The notes under the pieces were generated by a model. That model was not told the DNA's origin, ran no database searches, and saw only the letters and a list, made by a program, of their open reading frames with translations. The position numbers and the translations under genes were made by a program. Positions 5,356 to 5,906 of a stretch of 5,906 bases of DNA are shown one piece after another; the first letter of the stretch is position 1; each line of letters opens with the position of its first letter. The DNA is from Oscillospiraceae bacterium (GTDB taxonomy: Bacteria > Bacillota > Clostridia > Oscillospirales > Ruminococcaceae): the NCBI GenBank assembly GCA_003508605.1, contig DNUB01000216.1, positions 1 through 5,906 on the forward strand. The letters run 5' to 3'.

Positions 5356-5601
5356 ATGCTGAATTTGTTGAAGAAAAAGAAAACGGAAAAGGACAGAGAA
5401 AGGGAGGAGCTTCTGTCAGAGCTGGAAAAGCTTACGGAGCTGATAAAGGAAAACGAGCTTTTATTTAACCTTTCCGATGACAGCAATATGCTGGAGGCAA
5501 TGATATACGAGCAAAAATCTTTACAGGCAAGGTACATATATCTGCTTGAAACGGCAAAAAAGAAGGGAGTTAAAATCGATTATATTGAAAGAATAAAATA
5601 G
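5356..5601 (+). CDS. yaaL: YaaL-like DUF2508 family protein
   Basis: An 81-residue, highly charged protein with a basic N-terminus (LLKKKKTEKDRER), a long, probably coiled-coil helix (residues about 11-36) and a second helix ending in ARYIYLLETAKKKGVKID (58-75). The pattern of an 'aKY..LL..AK..gVki' ending is typical of DUF2508/YaaL, whose function is unknown. In Bacillus subtilis yaaL lies between recR and bofA; here bofA follows as expected, 38 nt downstream, but recR is not next to it. The ATG at 5356 has only a weak upstream AAGG about 10 nt away, so translation may be modest. Length fits the family (about 75-85 residues). Confidence 0.82.
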   Translation: MLNLLKKKKTEKDREREELLSELEKLTELIKENELLFNLSDDSNMLEAMIYEQKSLQARYIYLLETAKKKGVKIDYIERIK

Positions 5602-5606
5602 AAAAA

Positions 5607-5619
5607 TGAACAATGTTCA
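5607..5619. repeat. Short perfect palindrome between yaaL and bofA
   Basis: TGAACAATGTTCA is symmetric around its central A, beginning 5 nt after the yaaL stop and ending just before the bofA ribosome site. In RNA it could form a 5-bp hairpin with a 3-nt loop. It resembles a LexA box but has 3 rather than 4 bases between GAAC and GTTC, so LexA binding is not claimed. Confidence 0.35.
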
Positions 5620-5639
5620 AAATAAAGGAGCATCTATAA

Positions 5640-5891
5640 ATGAACCTGTTAATGATTATTCTTGCCATATTGCTTTATTTGAAATATTTTCAAATCTGCG
5701 CCGGACAAAGAAAGCCCATAAGAACGATGGTAATCAATTCTCTGGCGGGAGTAGTGCTGCTTATAGCGTTGTCCTTTGTGACAAGCCTCAGCGGAGAAGG
5801 GATAGGCATAAACTACACCACCGTAACGGTTTCTTCTCTTTTGGGGTTACCGGGAGTTATTATGCTTTATCTGATGTGTTTTTTGATATAA
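5640..5891 (+). CDS. bofA: BofA-type pro-sigma-K processing inhibitor
   Basis: An 83-residue membrane protein matching the BofA family in size and in its C-terminal pattern, GIGINYTTVTVSSLLGLPGV (54-73). Hydrophobic segments lie near residues 2-18, 28-50 and 60-82, with N33 in the second and N58 before the third. In B. subtilis BofA sits in the mother-cell-derived outer forespore membrane and holds the SpoIVFB protease inactive until sigma-K is needed; clostridial homologues often occur where the partner SpoIVFA is missing, so the role may differ. The AAAGGAG site (5624-5630) 9 nt before the ATG supports this start. It follows yaaL in the same direction and is probably cotranscribed. It ends 15 nt before the window edge. 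Confidence 0.87.
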   Translation: MNLLMIILAILLYLKYFQICAGQRKPIRTMVINSLAGVVLLIALSFVTSLSGEGIGINYTTVTVSSLLGLPGVIMLYLMCFLI

Positions 5892-5906
5892 TCAAAATCC
5901 GATGTC

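Noticed and set aside
4935..5537. A 200-codon minus-strand open frame.
   Set aside because: It is rich in Ser, Phe and Leu, overlaps the DUF4180 end, the stem-loop and most of yaaL, has no recognisable domain, and is antisense to better-supported genes.
5607..5619. A LexA/SOS box between yaaL and bofA.
   Set aside because: The GAAC and GTTC half-sites are separated by 3 bases, whereas the Gram-positive LexA box needs 4. The position inside an operon also makes it unlikely.
1..5906. CRISPR arrays, tRNA or rRNA genes, insertion sequences and defence genes.
   Set aside because: No regularly spaced repeats, no tRNA or rRNA signatures, and no transposase or nuclease motifs were found on either strand.

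Overview
The window looks like chromosome from an anaerobic, low-to-moderate GC Firmicute of the class Clostridia, probably a gut or sediment spore-former or a relative of one. The evidence is a BofA-type sporulation membrane protein next to a YaaL/DUF2508 protein, an aldo/keto reductase carrying two 4Fe-4S clusters, a solitary ECF vitamin-transporter S component, strong AGGAGG Shine-Dalgarno sites and sigma-A type promoters. I cannot name the species.

Layout. (1) About 58-1178, minus strand: an ECF transporter S component followed by a uridine-kinase-like P-loop kinase. The two genes overlap by ATGA, so they look like a translationally coupled import-and-phosphorylate pair. (2) 1179-1398: an intergenic spacer holding a terminator-like hairpin at the end of the upstream operon, a 77-nt nested inverted-repeat element, and an AT-rich possible promoter for the transporter gene. 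(3) 1399-4359, minus strand: a tight three-gene redox operon. In transcription order it encodes a YajO-like aldo/keto reductase, a carboxymuconolactone-decarboxylase-like/cupin fusion, and a ferredoxin-type aldo/keto reductase. (4) 4360-4609: a divergent control region. It has a perfect consensus sigma-A promoter reading right, a good promoter reading left, a palindrome inside the left promoter, and a group of CATAATA inverted and direct repeats around the right promoter's -35 box. (5) 4610-4978, plus strand: a DUF4180 protein. (6) 4979-5355: a non-coding stretch with a perfect 13-bp stem that is probably the terminator. (7) 5356-5891, plus strand: yaaL (DUF2508) and bofA, a small conserved pair.

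How the parts may work together. The three-gene operon probably reduces carbonyl compounds or quinones, with the cupin/CMD protein as an accessory enzyme. It may be co-regulated with the divergent DUF4180 gene through the shared repeats. The S component is probably a group II ECF specificity subunit that borrows an energising module encoded elsewhere, and its kinase partner may trap the imported small molecule by phosphorylation. The substrate is unknown.

I see no clear new defence, mobile or CRISPR-type system. The most open points are the nested repeat element at 1241-1317, the transporter/kinase pair of unknown substrate, and the operator-like repeats in the divergent control region.
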